NCBI RefSeq assembly: GCF_000717175.1
Contig: NZ_JNYD01000030.1
Location: 1 to 64,000, forward strand
DNA length: 64,000 bases
Direction: 5' to 3'
Origin: Pseudonocardia autotrophica
GTDB lineage: Bacteria; Actinomycetota; Actinomycetes; Mycobacteriales; Pseudonocardiaceae
Position numbers and translations under genes: made by a program. The notes under the pieces were generated by a model, which was given only the letters and a program-made list of their open reading frames with translations, did no database searches and was not told where the DNA came from. Below, in pieces: positions 40,826 through 48,353 of this stretch. How positions within the stretch are numbered: position 1 is the first letter of the stretch; each line of letters begins with the position of its first letter.

Positions 40826-41259
40826 GAGAGCACCGCCCGGTCCGTGGCGTCCCACTCGGTGACGGTCCCCTTGGCCACGAGCTCGGCGAAGCCGCCGGGC
40901 AGGGCGCCGTCGTCGTCCGCCATGACCGTCACGGCGTAGAGCCGCTCGGTCCCGCTCGTGTTGACGATCCGGTGCACCGAGTTCGGCGGCAGGACGAGGG
41001 CGTCGCCCGCCCTCAGGTCCACGACGTGCTTGTCGCTGTGCGCGCGGCCGGTGCCCGACAGGATCACGAAGATCTCCGTGGACTCCGGGTGCGAGTTGTC
41101 CGGCTGGCTGCCGCCCGGCTCCCAGACCTCGAAGAACACGCTGGTCGACGAGCCGTCCGCCGGGCCGGCGAGCAGCGCCAGCTTCACGGTGTCGGAGGGC
41201 GAGATGAGCTGGGGCGCCACGTCGTCGAGGTGCCGCAGGATCGGCGGAGGGGTGGTCAC
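40822..41259 (-). CDS. cupin domain protein
   Basis: Small single-domain cupin (145 aa). Motif 1 is SHPESTEIFVILSGTG (metal His and Glu) and motif 2 is NSVHRIVNTSG. Could be a metal-dependent dioxygenase, isomerase or an accessory/ligand-binding protein; the sequence alone does not tell. GTG start overlaps the cysteine-hydrolase gene by 4 nt and its own end overlaps the creatininase-family gene by 4 nt. Confidence 0.87.
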   Translation of the reverse strand: MTTPPPILRHLDDVAPQLISPSDTVKLALLAGPADGSSTSVFFEVWEPGGSQPDNSHPESTEIFVILSGTGRAHSDKHVVDLRAGDALVLPPNSVHRIVNTSGTERLYAVTVMADDDGALPGGFAELVAKGTVTEWDATDRAVLS

Positions 41260-42020
41260 GATCCGTCCTTACTGGTCGGTGCTGCGGAGAGGGCTGCGAG
41301 CAGGTCCGCGGAGTCGCAGGAGAACCCGTAGCACTGGCGGGTGTTGTAGAGCGTCGCCTCGTGGCAGAACGCGGGCGACGTGGTGGCGGAGGCGCCGTCG
41401 ACCAGCACCACGTCGTAGCCCAGGCAGGCGCCGTCGACCAGTGTCGAGGAGACGCACTGGTCGGAGTTGACGCCCGCGAGGAACAGGGTGTCCACGCGCA
41501 GGTTGCGCAGGATCGAGTCGAGCGGCGTGTCCCAGAAGCCGCTCATCCGGTACTTGTCGACGTGCAGGTCGCCGGCTTCGGCGGTGAGCCCGTCGACCAG
41601 GGCCGCGCCCCAGGAGCCCTTGGTCAGCACCTTGGAGCCGTTCGGCATCACCGCGCCGATGCCCGCACCGCGGCCCTCCGGGTCGTAGACGTGCGCGACG
41701 CCCGGCGGGACGTTGGCCTGGTCCTCGCGGTTGCCCCAGTTCAGCCAGACGATCGGCACGCCGGCGGCGCGGGCCGCCGGGACCAGGGATCGGAGGGCCT
41801 CGATCGCCGGGGCCAGCGGGGAGACGTCCACGCCGATCGAGTGCAGCCAGCCGCCCTCGGTGCAGAAGTCGTTCTGCATGTCGACGACGACCAGGGCGCT
41901 GCGCGCGAGGTCCGCGGTGACCGGCGCGGGCAGCGCCTTGAGCTCGATCGGCCGGGGCTCGCGGTGCGGGCGGCGCAGGTCGACCCGCCCCTCGGCGAAG
42001 GTCCAGCGGTTGGGGTTCAC
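41256..42020 (-). CDS. isochorismatase-fold cysteine hydrolase, RutB-like
   Basis: Cysteine hydrolase (254 aa). The catalytic triad is visible: D47 in VVDMQNDF, K156 in VDKYRMSGF and C189 in SDQCVSS. From memory it resembles RutB (ureidoacrylate amidohydrolase): KGSW, K-RYSGF-like block, TPLDSILR and L-GV--D-CV-STL are shared, whereas biuret hydrolases differ more. So it probably hydrolyses a ureido or carbamoyl group, releasing ammonia and CO2. GTG start overlaps the AtzH-amidase gene by 4 nt. Exact substrate unknown. Confidence 0.88.
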   Translation of the reverse strand: MNPNRWTFAEGRVDLRRPHREPRPIELKALPAPVTADLARSALVVVDMQNDFCTEGGWLHSIGVDVSPLAPAIEALRSLVPAARAAGVPIVWLNWGNREDQANVPPGVAHVYDPEGRGAGIGAVMPNGSKVLTKGSWGAALVDGLTAEAGDLHVDKYRMSGFWDTPLDSILRNLRVDTLFLAGVNSDQCVSSTLVDGACLGYDVVLVDGASATTSPAFCHEATLYNTRQCYGFSCDSADLLAALSAAPTSKDGS

Positions 42021-43642
42021 GCGGCTCCCTCCAGGGTCGCGGCGAGGCGGAGCAGGTCGAGATCCGTGCCCGGTGCGCCGACCAGGCACAACCCCGCGGG
42101 GCGGCCGTCGGCGGTGCGCAGCAGCGGGACCGAGACGGCCGGGGCGCCGGCGAGCCCGGCGAGGCAGGTCATGCGCAGGGTCCCGGCCCGCTCGGACTCG
42201 ACGGCCGCGGCGCTCGCGTCCCGGGCCGGGGCGCCGCCGGCGCTGCTGGGCAGCACCAGCACCGCGCCGTCCAGCACCTCGCGGAGCCGGGCGCGGGCCT
42301 CGGCGACCGTCGCGCGGGCGGCGTCCGCCTCGGCGACCGTGACCGCGGCGGCCGCGGCGAACCGCCCGCCGACGTCCGCCCCCAGCGCGCCGGGGTGGGC
42401 GGTGATCCACTCGCCGTGCGCGGCCCAGGCCTCGTAGGCCTGCACCGTGCGGAACGCGGCGAACCACTCCTCGAGGGTCTCCGGGGCGAGGTCGACGACC
42501 TCGGCGCCCGGCAGCAGCCCCTCCCCGACCAGCGCGGCGCGGCGGTCGGCGCAGGCGGCGGCGACGTCGGGGCTCGCGTGACCCTCGGCCGTCGGCAGCA
42601 CGACGGCCCGCACCGGCGGGCTGCCGGCCGGGACGGCGGAGGCGCCGGGGAGCAGCACCTCCGCCACCCGCAGAGCCGGGCCGACCGCGCGGGCCACCCA
42701 CCCGACCGTGTCGAACGACGGCGCGAGCGGCAGCACCCCGTCCGTCGAGATCGCGCCGTGCGTGGTCCGGATCCCGACCAGCCCCTGGTAGGAGGCCGGG
42801 ACCCGGATCGACCCGGCGGTGTCGGTCCCGAGCCCGACCTCGACCTGGCCGAGGGCGACCGCGGAGGCGGGCCCGCTCGTCGAGCCGCCGCCGATCCCGC
42901 CGGGCACGGCCGGGTTCGGGGTGGTGCCGTAGTGGGCGTTCTGCCCGGCGAGGCTGTAGGCGAACTCGTCCGTGCGGGCGATCCCGGTGATCTCCGCACC
43001 TGCGCCGAGCAGCGCGGACACCGCGGGGGCGGTCGTGGTCCGCGGCGCTTGCTCGGCGAGCCAGGTCGGGTTGCCCGCGCCCAGCCGCTCCCCCGCCACC
43101 GCGAACAGGTCCTTCACGGCGAGCGTGACGCCGTCGAGCGGGCCGGAGACGGTCGGCGCGACCAGCGGCGCCCCGACGACCCGCCACACCGAGGGGTCGA
43201 GGGGAGGCGCGGCCGCGGCGGGGAGGGGGTGCGCCGCCGCGACCGGCCGGTCCTTCTTCGGGAGGGTCACGTGGGCGGCCGTGACCTTCCACGTGCCGTC
43301 GAGGCGCTGCCACAGTTGGGTCTGCAGGCCCGTCGCCCCGTTCGACGGCTCCTCGGTGGACGCCATGACCAACGCGGCGTCGTCACCGATCGGTCTGACC
43401 TGCAGCCCGGCCACCCGACGCGTGGGGATCACCACGCGGCCGGAGCGGAACCCGGCGATGGCGTCGTGCCCGACGAGCAGCGTGGTCCCGTCGCCGCGGA
43501 CGGTGTCCGGGCCGGGGGCGAAGAGCGCGTCGAGGGTGGCGACGTCGTTGGCCAGCAGCGCGGTCTCGTAGGCGTCGAAGGCACCGAGCAGGCCCTCGGG
43601 GACCGGCGCCGGCGAGACGACCCTCACGGCCTCGGCGATCAT
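42017..43642 (-). CDS. AtzH-like domain fused to amidase (AtzE-like)
   Basis: Fusion of two proteins (541 aa). Residues about 1-130 match the AtzH/DUF3225 (SnoaL/NTF2-like) family: DAYETALLANDVATLDALF and WKVTAAHVTLPKK. Residues about 155-541 are an amidase-signature enzyme with Lys in VTLAVKDLFAVAG, cis-Ser in GGGSTSG and nucleophile Ser in TDTAGSIRVPA. In cyanuric-acid degradation AtzH and the 1-carboxybiuret hydrolase AtzE are separate subunits; here they are one chain. ATG start overlaps the formamidase gene by 4 nt. Predicted to hydrolyse an amide of a ureido intermediate. Confidence 0.86.
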   Translation of the reverse strand: MIAEAVRVVSPAPVPEGLLGAFDAYETALLANDVATLDALFAPGPDTVRGDGTTLLVGHDAIAGFRSGRVVIPTRRVAGLQVRPIGDDAALVMASTEEPSNGATGLQTQLWQRLDGTWKVTAAHVTLPKKDRPVAAAHPLPAAAAPPLDPSVWRVVGAPLVAPTVSGPLDGVTLAVKDLFAVAGERLGAGNPTWLAEQAPRTTTAPAVSALLGAGAEITGIARTDEFAYSLAGQNAHYGTTPNPAVPGGIGGGSTSGPASAVALGQVEVGLGTDTAGSIRVPASYQGLVGIRTTHGAISTDGVLPLAPSFDTVGWVARAVGPALRVAEVLLPGASAVPAGSPPVRAVVLPTAEGHASPDVAAACADRRAALVGEGLLPGAEVVDLAPETLEEWFAAFRTVQAYEAWAAHGEWITAHPGALGADVGGRFAAAAAVTVAEADAARATVAEARARLREVLDGAVLVLPSSAGGAPARDASAAAVESERAGTLRMTCLAGLAGAPAVSVPLLRTADGRPAGLCLVGAPGTDLDLLRLAATLEGAA

Positions 43643-44772
43643 CGCGGCACCTCGATCCGGTCCACGGCCGCGAAGTCGGCCAGCCGGATCCGGGCGTGGG
43701 AGCCCTTCACGATGTCGACCACCTGGGAGATCTCGAAGTCCGTCGCGGCGGACAGGTAGGCGTAGGCCAGCTCGGGGGCCATCCCGTAGACCGCGCCGAG
43801 GAGCTCGACCGCGTTGCGGCCGCACTTCTGCACGGCGACGTCGAGGTCCTCGTCGAGCCCGGTGGGCACGAGGAACTCCGCGGTGCGGACGAACGGCCCG
43901 GTCACGGCGCCGTAGCGGGCCGCGGCCTCCGCGGCGGGCACGACGTCGACGGTGAGGGTGGCGCGCAGCGGCGCCTCCAGCGCCGTCAGCGCGATTTCGC
44001 CGTTGCCCTGGGCGAAGTGCGGATCGCCGACGTAGAGGCCGGCGCCGGGCACCTGGACGGGCAGGTAGAGCGTGGTGCCGGCGACCAGCAGCCGGATGTC
44101 GATGTTGCCGCCGTGCAGGCCGGGCGGGGTGGAGTGCCGGCGCGGGCCGGGCGTCGCCACGCCCATGACGCCGAGGAAGGGCGCCAGTGGGAAGCGGACC
44201 GGGCGGTCGGGGTCGCCGGGCTGCAGCGGGAGCGTGCCGCGCGCGGCGTCGAGGCCGAGCTCCAGGTCGTTGACCCGGCAGAAGATGCTGGTCAGCGGGC
44301 CGTCGACGGGGAAGCTGCCGGGGAGCAGGCCCTTCCCGTGCCGGCTGGAGACCACGCCGTAGGGCACCCGGGGGACGAGCGCGTCGACCCGCACGGCGAG
44401 CAGGTCGCCGGGCTGCGCGCCGCGGACCTCGATCGGGCCGGTCACCACGTGCGGGCCGCCGGTGCGGTCGTGGTGCCCGTCGGCGGCGACGGCGATCGCG
44501 TCGAGCAGGACGTCGCGGGGCGCGACGCCGTGGGCACCGAAGAAGGCGATCGGGTCCCGGCCCTGGTCCTCGAGGATCCCCTCGTGGCTGACGGTGTCGA
44601 CCACGACGGCGGCGCCGGGCTCCACCGAGAGTGCGGGGGCGTCGTCGGCGCAGGGCAGCCGGCCCCAGGTGGTGGTCGCCGGGGTGGCGGGGAGGTAGGC
44701 GCCGTCGGACGTGGCGGTGAGCGGCTGCAACACCGGAGCGGCGGCGATGGGTGCCAGCTCGGACGCGGTCAC
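43639..44772 (-). CDS. acetamidase/formamidase family protein
   Basis: FmdA/AmdA-type amidohydrolase (377 aa) that acts on small amides such as formamide or acetamide. Blocks: LSVEPGAAVVVDTVSHEG, VTGPIEVRGAQPGDLLAVRV, the HGGNIDIRLLVAGTTLYLPV metal-site region and QVVDIVKGSHARI near the end. GTG start overlaps the GntR stop by 4 nt. It probably recycles a formyl- or acetyl-amide leaving group produced by the other hydrolases. Confidence 0.92.
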   Translation of the reverse strand: MTASELAPIAAAPVLQPLTATSDGAYLPATPATTTWGRLPCADDAPALSVEPGAAVVVDTVSHEGILEDQGRDPIAFFGAHGVAPRDVLLDAIAVAADGHHDRTGGPHVVTGPIEVRGAQPGDLLAVRVDALVPRVPYGVVSSRHGKGLLPGSFPVDGPLTSIFCRVNDLELGLDAARGTLPLQPGDPDRPVRFPLAPFLGVMGVATPGPRRHSTPPGLHGGNIDIRLLVAGTTLYLPVQVPGAGLYVGDPHFAQGNGEIALTALEAPLRATLTVDVVPAAEAAARYGAVTGPFVRTAEFLVPTGLDEDLDVAVQKCGRNAVELLGAVYGMAPELAYAYLSAATDFEISQVVDIVKGSHARIRLADFAAVDRIEVPR

Positions 44773-45545
44773 GGGGTCTCCCCCGTCGCGCGGTCCTCGA
44801 ACCGGTCCCGGGTCAGGGCGGCGACGTCGGCGAGGTGGCGGGCCATCGCGTCCCGCGCCTCGGCGGGGTTGCCGGCCGCGACCGCGGCGAGGATCGCCCG
44901 GTGCCCGAGGTAGGAGACCTCGCGGGCGTAGCGGGTGGAGTGCGAGAGCACCCGGGTCGACGAGGTCCACGAGCAGGCGAGCGTGTTGATCGCCGACATC
45001 AGCGGGTTCTGCGCCGCGGCCGCGATGAGCATGTGGAACTCGAGGTCGAGCCGCAGCGACTCCTCGGGCGCCACCTCCGCGACCGGGTTGCGCAGCAGGT
45101 TCTCGAGCTCGACGAGGTTGGCGGCGGTGGCCCGCTCGGCGGCCAGCTCGGCCAGCCGGGGCTCGATCGCGCCGCGCAGCTCGGCAACGTCCCGCAGCTG
45201 GTGCTCCGCGTCGGAGAGCTGCGAGTACAGCGTCTGGACGTGCTCGGGCGCGGGCAGCACGGTGGTGCCGCGGCCCGGCCGGCGCTCGACGAGGTGCTTC
45301 GCCTCCAGCTCGTGCATGGCCTCGCGCAGCGACGCCCGGGACACGCCCAGGCTCGCCGCCAGCTCGCGCTCCGACGGCAGCCGGTCCCCCGGCCTGAGCT
45401 CGCCGACCGCGATCAGCTTCTCCAGGTGCGCCGAGATCTCGGTGCTCACGCTGCCGCGGAACGCGCCCGGCGCGAGCCGCGGCAGCTCGAGGGCGGAGGA
45501 CGGCACCGGGCGGCGATCGCCCGGTGCTCCGGTGGTGCTGTCCAC
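44769..45545 (-). CDS. GntR family (FadR/FCD subfamily) transcriptional regulator
   Basis: Regulator (258 aa) with a winged helix at about residues 45-80 ([37 protein letters not shown]) and a helical FCD ligand domain. GTG at 45545 is chosen: AGGAAGGA lies 6 nt upstream and the longer reading has an implausible N-terminus. It is the first gene of the twelve-gene operon, so it probably controls the operon and itself through the 19-bp palindrome upstream. Ligand is probably the substrate or an intermediate. Confidence 0.9.
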   Translation of the reverse strand: MDSTTGAPGDRRPVPSSALELPRLAPGAFRGSVSTEISAHLEKLIAVGELRPGDRLPSERELAASLGVSRASLREAMHELEAKHLVERRPGRGTTVLPAPEHVQTLYSQLSDAEHQLRDVAELRGAIEPRLAELAAERATAANLVELENLLRNPVAEVAPEESLRLDLEFHMLIAAAAQNPLMSAINTLACSWTSSTRVLSHSTRYAREVSYLGHRAILAAVAAGNPAEARDAMARHLADVAALTRDRFEDRATGETP

Positions 45546-46113
45546 ACCCGGTCCTTCCTGACTTCCGGCGCCGAACCACCCCGGGGGTGGTTGGCCTGAC
45601 CAATCCGACCGTAGGCGGCGGAATGGTTCGACAACAGCGGCCCGGCGATCACGAAACCGTTTATTCACACGCGAAATACCGGCGAAACGGACGGGGGAAA
45701 CGGGCCCGGCCGCAATGCCTCGGTCACCGTGTTTCGGGCAGGTGAAGTTCGACGCTCAACCGTTGACGGCGGGGGCCCCGACGCCCGATGGTCTGGGCGG
45801 TCCGCTTGGTCGGACCATCCGGCCCGGACCTCCTCCGGGACCGCGATCAGCTCGCTGAGCTGGGCCGACGTCGAGCGCACCCGCTGCGCCGCCGCTGGCC
45901 CGGGCGGCTGGGGTCGCGATCCCGGAGCTGGCCCGGCCGCCCGCTCGTCCGGACGTCGCCGTCCCCTCCCCTCCGACCGGACCCGCTCCCCGGGCCCGAG
46001 CACCGCCGTTTCCGTGAATGCGCAGAAATGGCCCGTCCCCTTTTCCCGACGACGCCGAGAATGGTTGTCCGCGCGTCGGCCGGGCGTTCCCGCCGCGAGA
46101 TGTTGGAGCCCCC
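45546..46113. other. 568-bp divergent intergenic region between the operon and the second binding protein
   Basis: No convincing gene. The left part holds the GntR palindrome and an AT-richer stretch (about 45,650-45,740) with promoter-like words. The right part contains TTGACG at 45763-45768 and two adjacent dyads: GATGGTC/GACCATC (45787-45793, 45813-45819) and the inner GGTCCG/CGGACC (45799-45804, 45811-45816). A transcript starting there would have a leader of about 320 nt before the ATG at 46114. I recognise no known riboswitch; TPP and guanidine motifs were looked for and not seen. Confidence 0.5.
45574..45592. promoter_or_regulatory. 19-bp palindrome upstream of the GntR gene, probable operator
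   Basis: AACCACCCC-G-GGGGTGGTT, perfect 9-bp arms around one base, 29 bp upstream of the GntR start. An adjacent TTGG-N5-CCAA (45591-45603) overlaps it. Symmetric TGG/CCA words are common in FCD-type GntR operators. Confidence 0.6.
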
Positions 46114-47223
46114 ATGTCCCTGTCCCCCACCCGCTGGGCGCGCCTGCCGCTCGCCCTCGTGGCGCTGGCGACCGCCCTCGTCCTCGCCGCGTGCGGCGGC
46201 GCCTCCGGCGGTGCGGCCGCGTCGAGCTCCGGGCCCGCCGGCGACGACAGCCTCACCGTGCAGCTGTCCTGGTTCAGCAACGCGCAGAACGGCGGCTGGA
46301 CCGCCGCGCAGACCCAGGGCTACCTCGCCGACGCCGGCTTCTCCGACGTGAAGATCCTCCCCGGCGGACCCAACGTCTCCGGCATCCAGCTGCTGGCCTC
46401 CGGCCGCGCCGACATCGCGGTGACCACCGCCGAGTCCTACCTGCAGGCCAAGGCGCAGGGCCTGCCGATCACCGCGGTCTACAACGAGTTCGACACCCCG
46501 CCGACCGGCGTGCTGGTCAAGCAGTCCACCGGCTGGACGAAGTGGAGCGACCTCGCCGGCAAGTCCTGGACCGTCGCCCCGATCAGCCTCGGCTGGCAGT
46601 GGGTGCAGCGCAGCCAGAACATCCAGTTCCCGACCCAGAACTTCAACGGCACCTACGCCGCGTTCTTCGCCTCGCCCGACGGCGTGGTCCAGGGCTACCC
46701 GACCAACACGGTCTACGAGGCCCGCAAGCAGAACATCGACGTCAACTACTTCAGCTACGCCTCGGCCGGCTTCAACCCCTACGGCCAGATCCTCGCGGTG
46801 ACCGAGGACTACGCGAAGAACCACGGCGACACGCTGAAGCGGGCGCTGGGCGCGCTGTCGAAGGGCTGGACGGCCTACCTCACGGACGTCGACGCGGCCA
46901 CCAAGGCCAACGACCAGATGCTCACGGACAACAACCAGCTCGCCGCCGACACCAACTGGTTCACCTGGGCCGGCCAGCGCCCGTTCGTGATCGGCGGCCA
47001 GGGCGGCAAGCAGATGGGCGCCATGGGCGACGAGCGCTGGAACACCACGATCGACCAGATGAAGCAGATGGGCGCGCTGCCCGCCGACTGGAACCCGAGC
47101 GGCCCGCTGTACGACAACTCGTTCCTGTCGACCGAGGTCATGCCCCAGCTTGACGCGCTGCCCGACGCCCCGGCCGGCTCCTTCCAGGGCGCCGCACCGG
47201 CGATCACGGCCCCGACCAGCTGA
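46114..47223 (+). CDS. second substrate-binding lipoprotein, NMT1/THI5-like
   Basis: Binding lipoprotein (369 aa): signal peptide with lipobox LAAC gives Cys27. Shares blocks with the operon's own binding protein (39054-40064): ASAGFNPY versus ASAGYNPY, NWFTWAGQRPF versus NWFAWDAQRQF, and GAMGDERWNTTIDQMKQMGAL versus GAMTPARWSTLVDQMTQLGAL (shown in pieces). No permease or ATPase lies beside it, so it probably uses the divergent operon's transporter to widen ligand range. ATG at 46114 is chosen with GGAG at 46104-46107; upstream in-frame codons are not protein-like. Ligand unknown. Confidence 0.88.
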   Translation: MSLSPTRWARLPLALVALATALVLAACGGASGGAAASSSGPAGDDSLTVQLSWFSNAQNGGWTAAQTQGYLADAGFSDVKILPGGPNVSGIQLLASGRADIAVTTAESYLQAKAQGLPITAVYNEFDTPPTGVLVKQSTGWTKWSDLAGKSWTVAPISLGWQWVQRSQNIQFPTQNFNGTYAAFFASPDGVVQGYPTNTVYEARKQNIDVNYFSYASAGFNPYGQILAVTEDYAKNHGDTLKRALGALSKGWTAYLTDVDAATKANDQMLTDNNQLAADTNWFTWAGQRPFVIGGQGGKQMGAMGDERWNTTIDQMKQMGALPADWNPSGPLYDNSFLSTEVMPQLDALPDAPAGSFQGAAPAITAPTS

Positions 47224-47253
47224 CCGCCCCCCGCCCCGCCCCACGGAGGAACC

Positions 47254-48249
47254 ATGACCCGGTCCGCCGAGCTCGGCGCCCGCACGGTCGAGACCAGCGC
47301 CCTGCCCGTCGTCGACATCTCCGGCCTGCGCACGGACGACCCCGCGGCGCGCGCCGCCGTCGGCCGCGCGCTGCGCGCGGCCTGCGTCGACAAGGGCTTC
47401 TTCTACGTCTCCGGGCACGGCATCGAGCCTGCGCTGCTCGAGGCCGCGTTCGCCGAGGCCCGCACCTTCTTCGCGCTGCCCGCGGCGGAGAAGCAGCGGG
47501 TCGCGATGACGAAGGACAACTACGGCCGCGGCTACGAGGACGTCGGCGGCCAGACCCTCGAGGCCGGCGCGCCGCCGGACCTCAAGGAGGGCTACTACCT
47601 GGGCCGCGAGTCGCGCTCCGACGGCACCGTGCCCGAGGGCGACGCCGGTGTGGGCTTCGGACCCAACCTGTGGCCCGCGCGCCCGGAGTTCCGCGAGGTC
47701 CTCACCGAGTACCACCGGCGGATGACCGGGGTCGCGACGCTGCTGATGGACGGCCTCGCGCTCTCGCTCGACCTGCCCGAGGACTGGTTCCGCGACTTCT
47801 GCGCCGAGCCGACCCCGACGCTGCGGATCCTGCACTACCCGCCGCAGCCGCCGAACCCGCGGCCCGGGGAGAAGGGCGCCGGCGCGCACACCGACTGGGG
47901 CGGCATCACCCTGCTGGCCCAGGACGAGAACGGCGGCCTGCAGGTCCTCGACGAGGACGAGGGCTGGATCCACGCCGCCCCGATCCCGGGCACGTTCGTC
48001 GTCAACCTCGGCGACCTCATGGCGCGCTGGACCGCCGACCTCTACCGCTCCACGCTGCACCGGGTCGTCAACACGTCCGGAACCGAGCGCTACTCGATGC
48101 CGTTCTTCTTCTCCGGCCGGCCGGACGCCGAGGTCACCACCATCCCGACCTGCCGCCGCCCCGGGCAGCCGGACCACTATCCGCCGACGACGCCCGCGCA
48201 GCACACGCGGGAGCGCCAGCGGGAGACGTACGAGCTGAACATGCTGTGA
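47254..48249 (+). CDS. 2-oxoglutarate/Fe(II) oxygenase (isopenicillin N synthase-like)
   Basis: Non-haem iron oxygenase (331 aa). The N-terminal DIOX_N-like part (VVDISGLR, DKGFFYVSGHGI) is followed by the jelly roll with iron ligands H212 and D214 (AHTDWGGITLL) and H269, plus R279 and S281 (RYSMPFF) for 2-oxoglutarate. All key residues are present. ATG, 30 nt after the second binding protein. It probably hydroxylates or demethylates the compound that binding protein delivers; substrate unknown. Distinct from ethylene-forming enzyme only by inference. Confidence 0.92.
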   Translation: MTRSAELGARTVETSALPVVDISGLRTDDPAARAAVGRALRAACVDKGFFYVSGHGIEPALLEAAFAEARTFFALPAAEKQRVAMTKDNYGRGYEDVGGQTLEAGAPPDLKEGYYLGRESRSDGTVPEGDAGVGFGPNLWPARPEFREVLTEYHRRMTGVATLLMDGLALSLDLPEDWFRDFCAEPTPTLRILHYPPQPPNPRPGEKGAGAHTDWGGITLLAQDENGGLQVLDEDEGWIHAAPIPGTFVVNLGDLMARWTADLYRSTLHRVVNTSGTERYSMPFFFSGRPDAEVTTIPTCRRPGQPDHYPPTTPAQHTRERQRETYELNML

Positions 48250-48353
48250 CGTGGGCGGAGATGGGCGCCGTGAAGGTGCGCACTGCGAGATGAGGCTGTG
48301 AGCTGGGCCACGGGAAGATCCGCCTGAGGGCCGCGGGAACGCAGACTCCGTTC

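Noticed and set aside
45546-46113. TPP, guanidine or other known riboswitch upstream of the NMT1/THI5-like binding protein
   Set aside because: NMT1-like proteins often belong to thiamin genes, so TPP and guanidine motifs were looked for by eye, but the conserved words (CTGAGA with ACCTGAT, or the ykkC core) are absent.
46018-46113. Upstream in-frame ATG extending the second binding lipoprotein by 32 residues
   Set aside because: The extension moves the signal peptide away from the N-terminus and has no Shine-Dalgarno; ATG 46114 puts the lipobox at a normal position.
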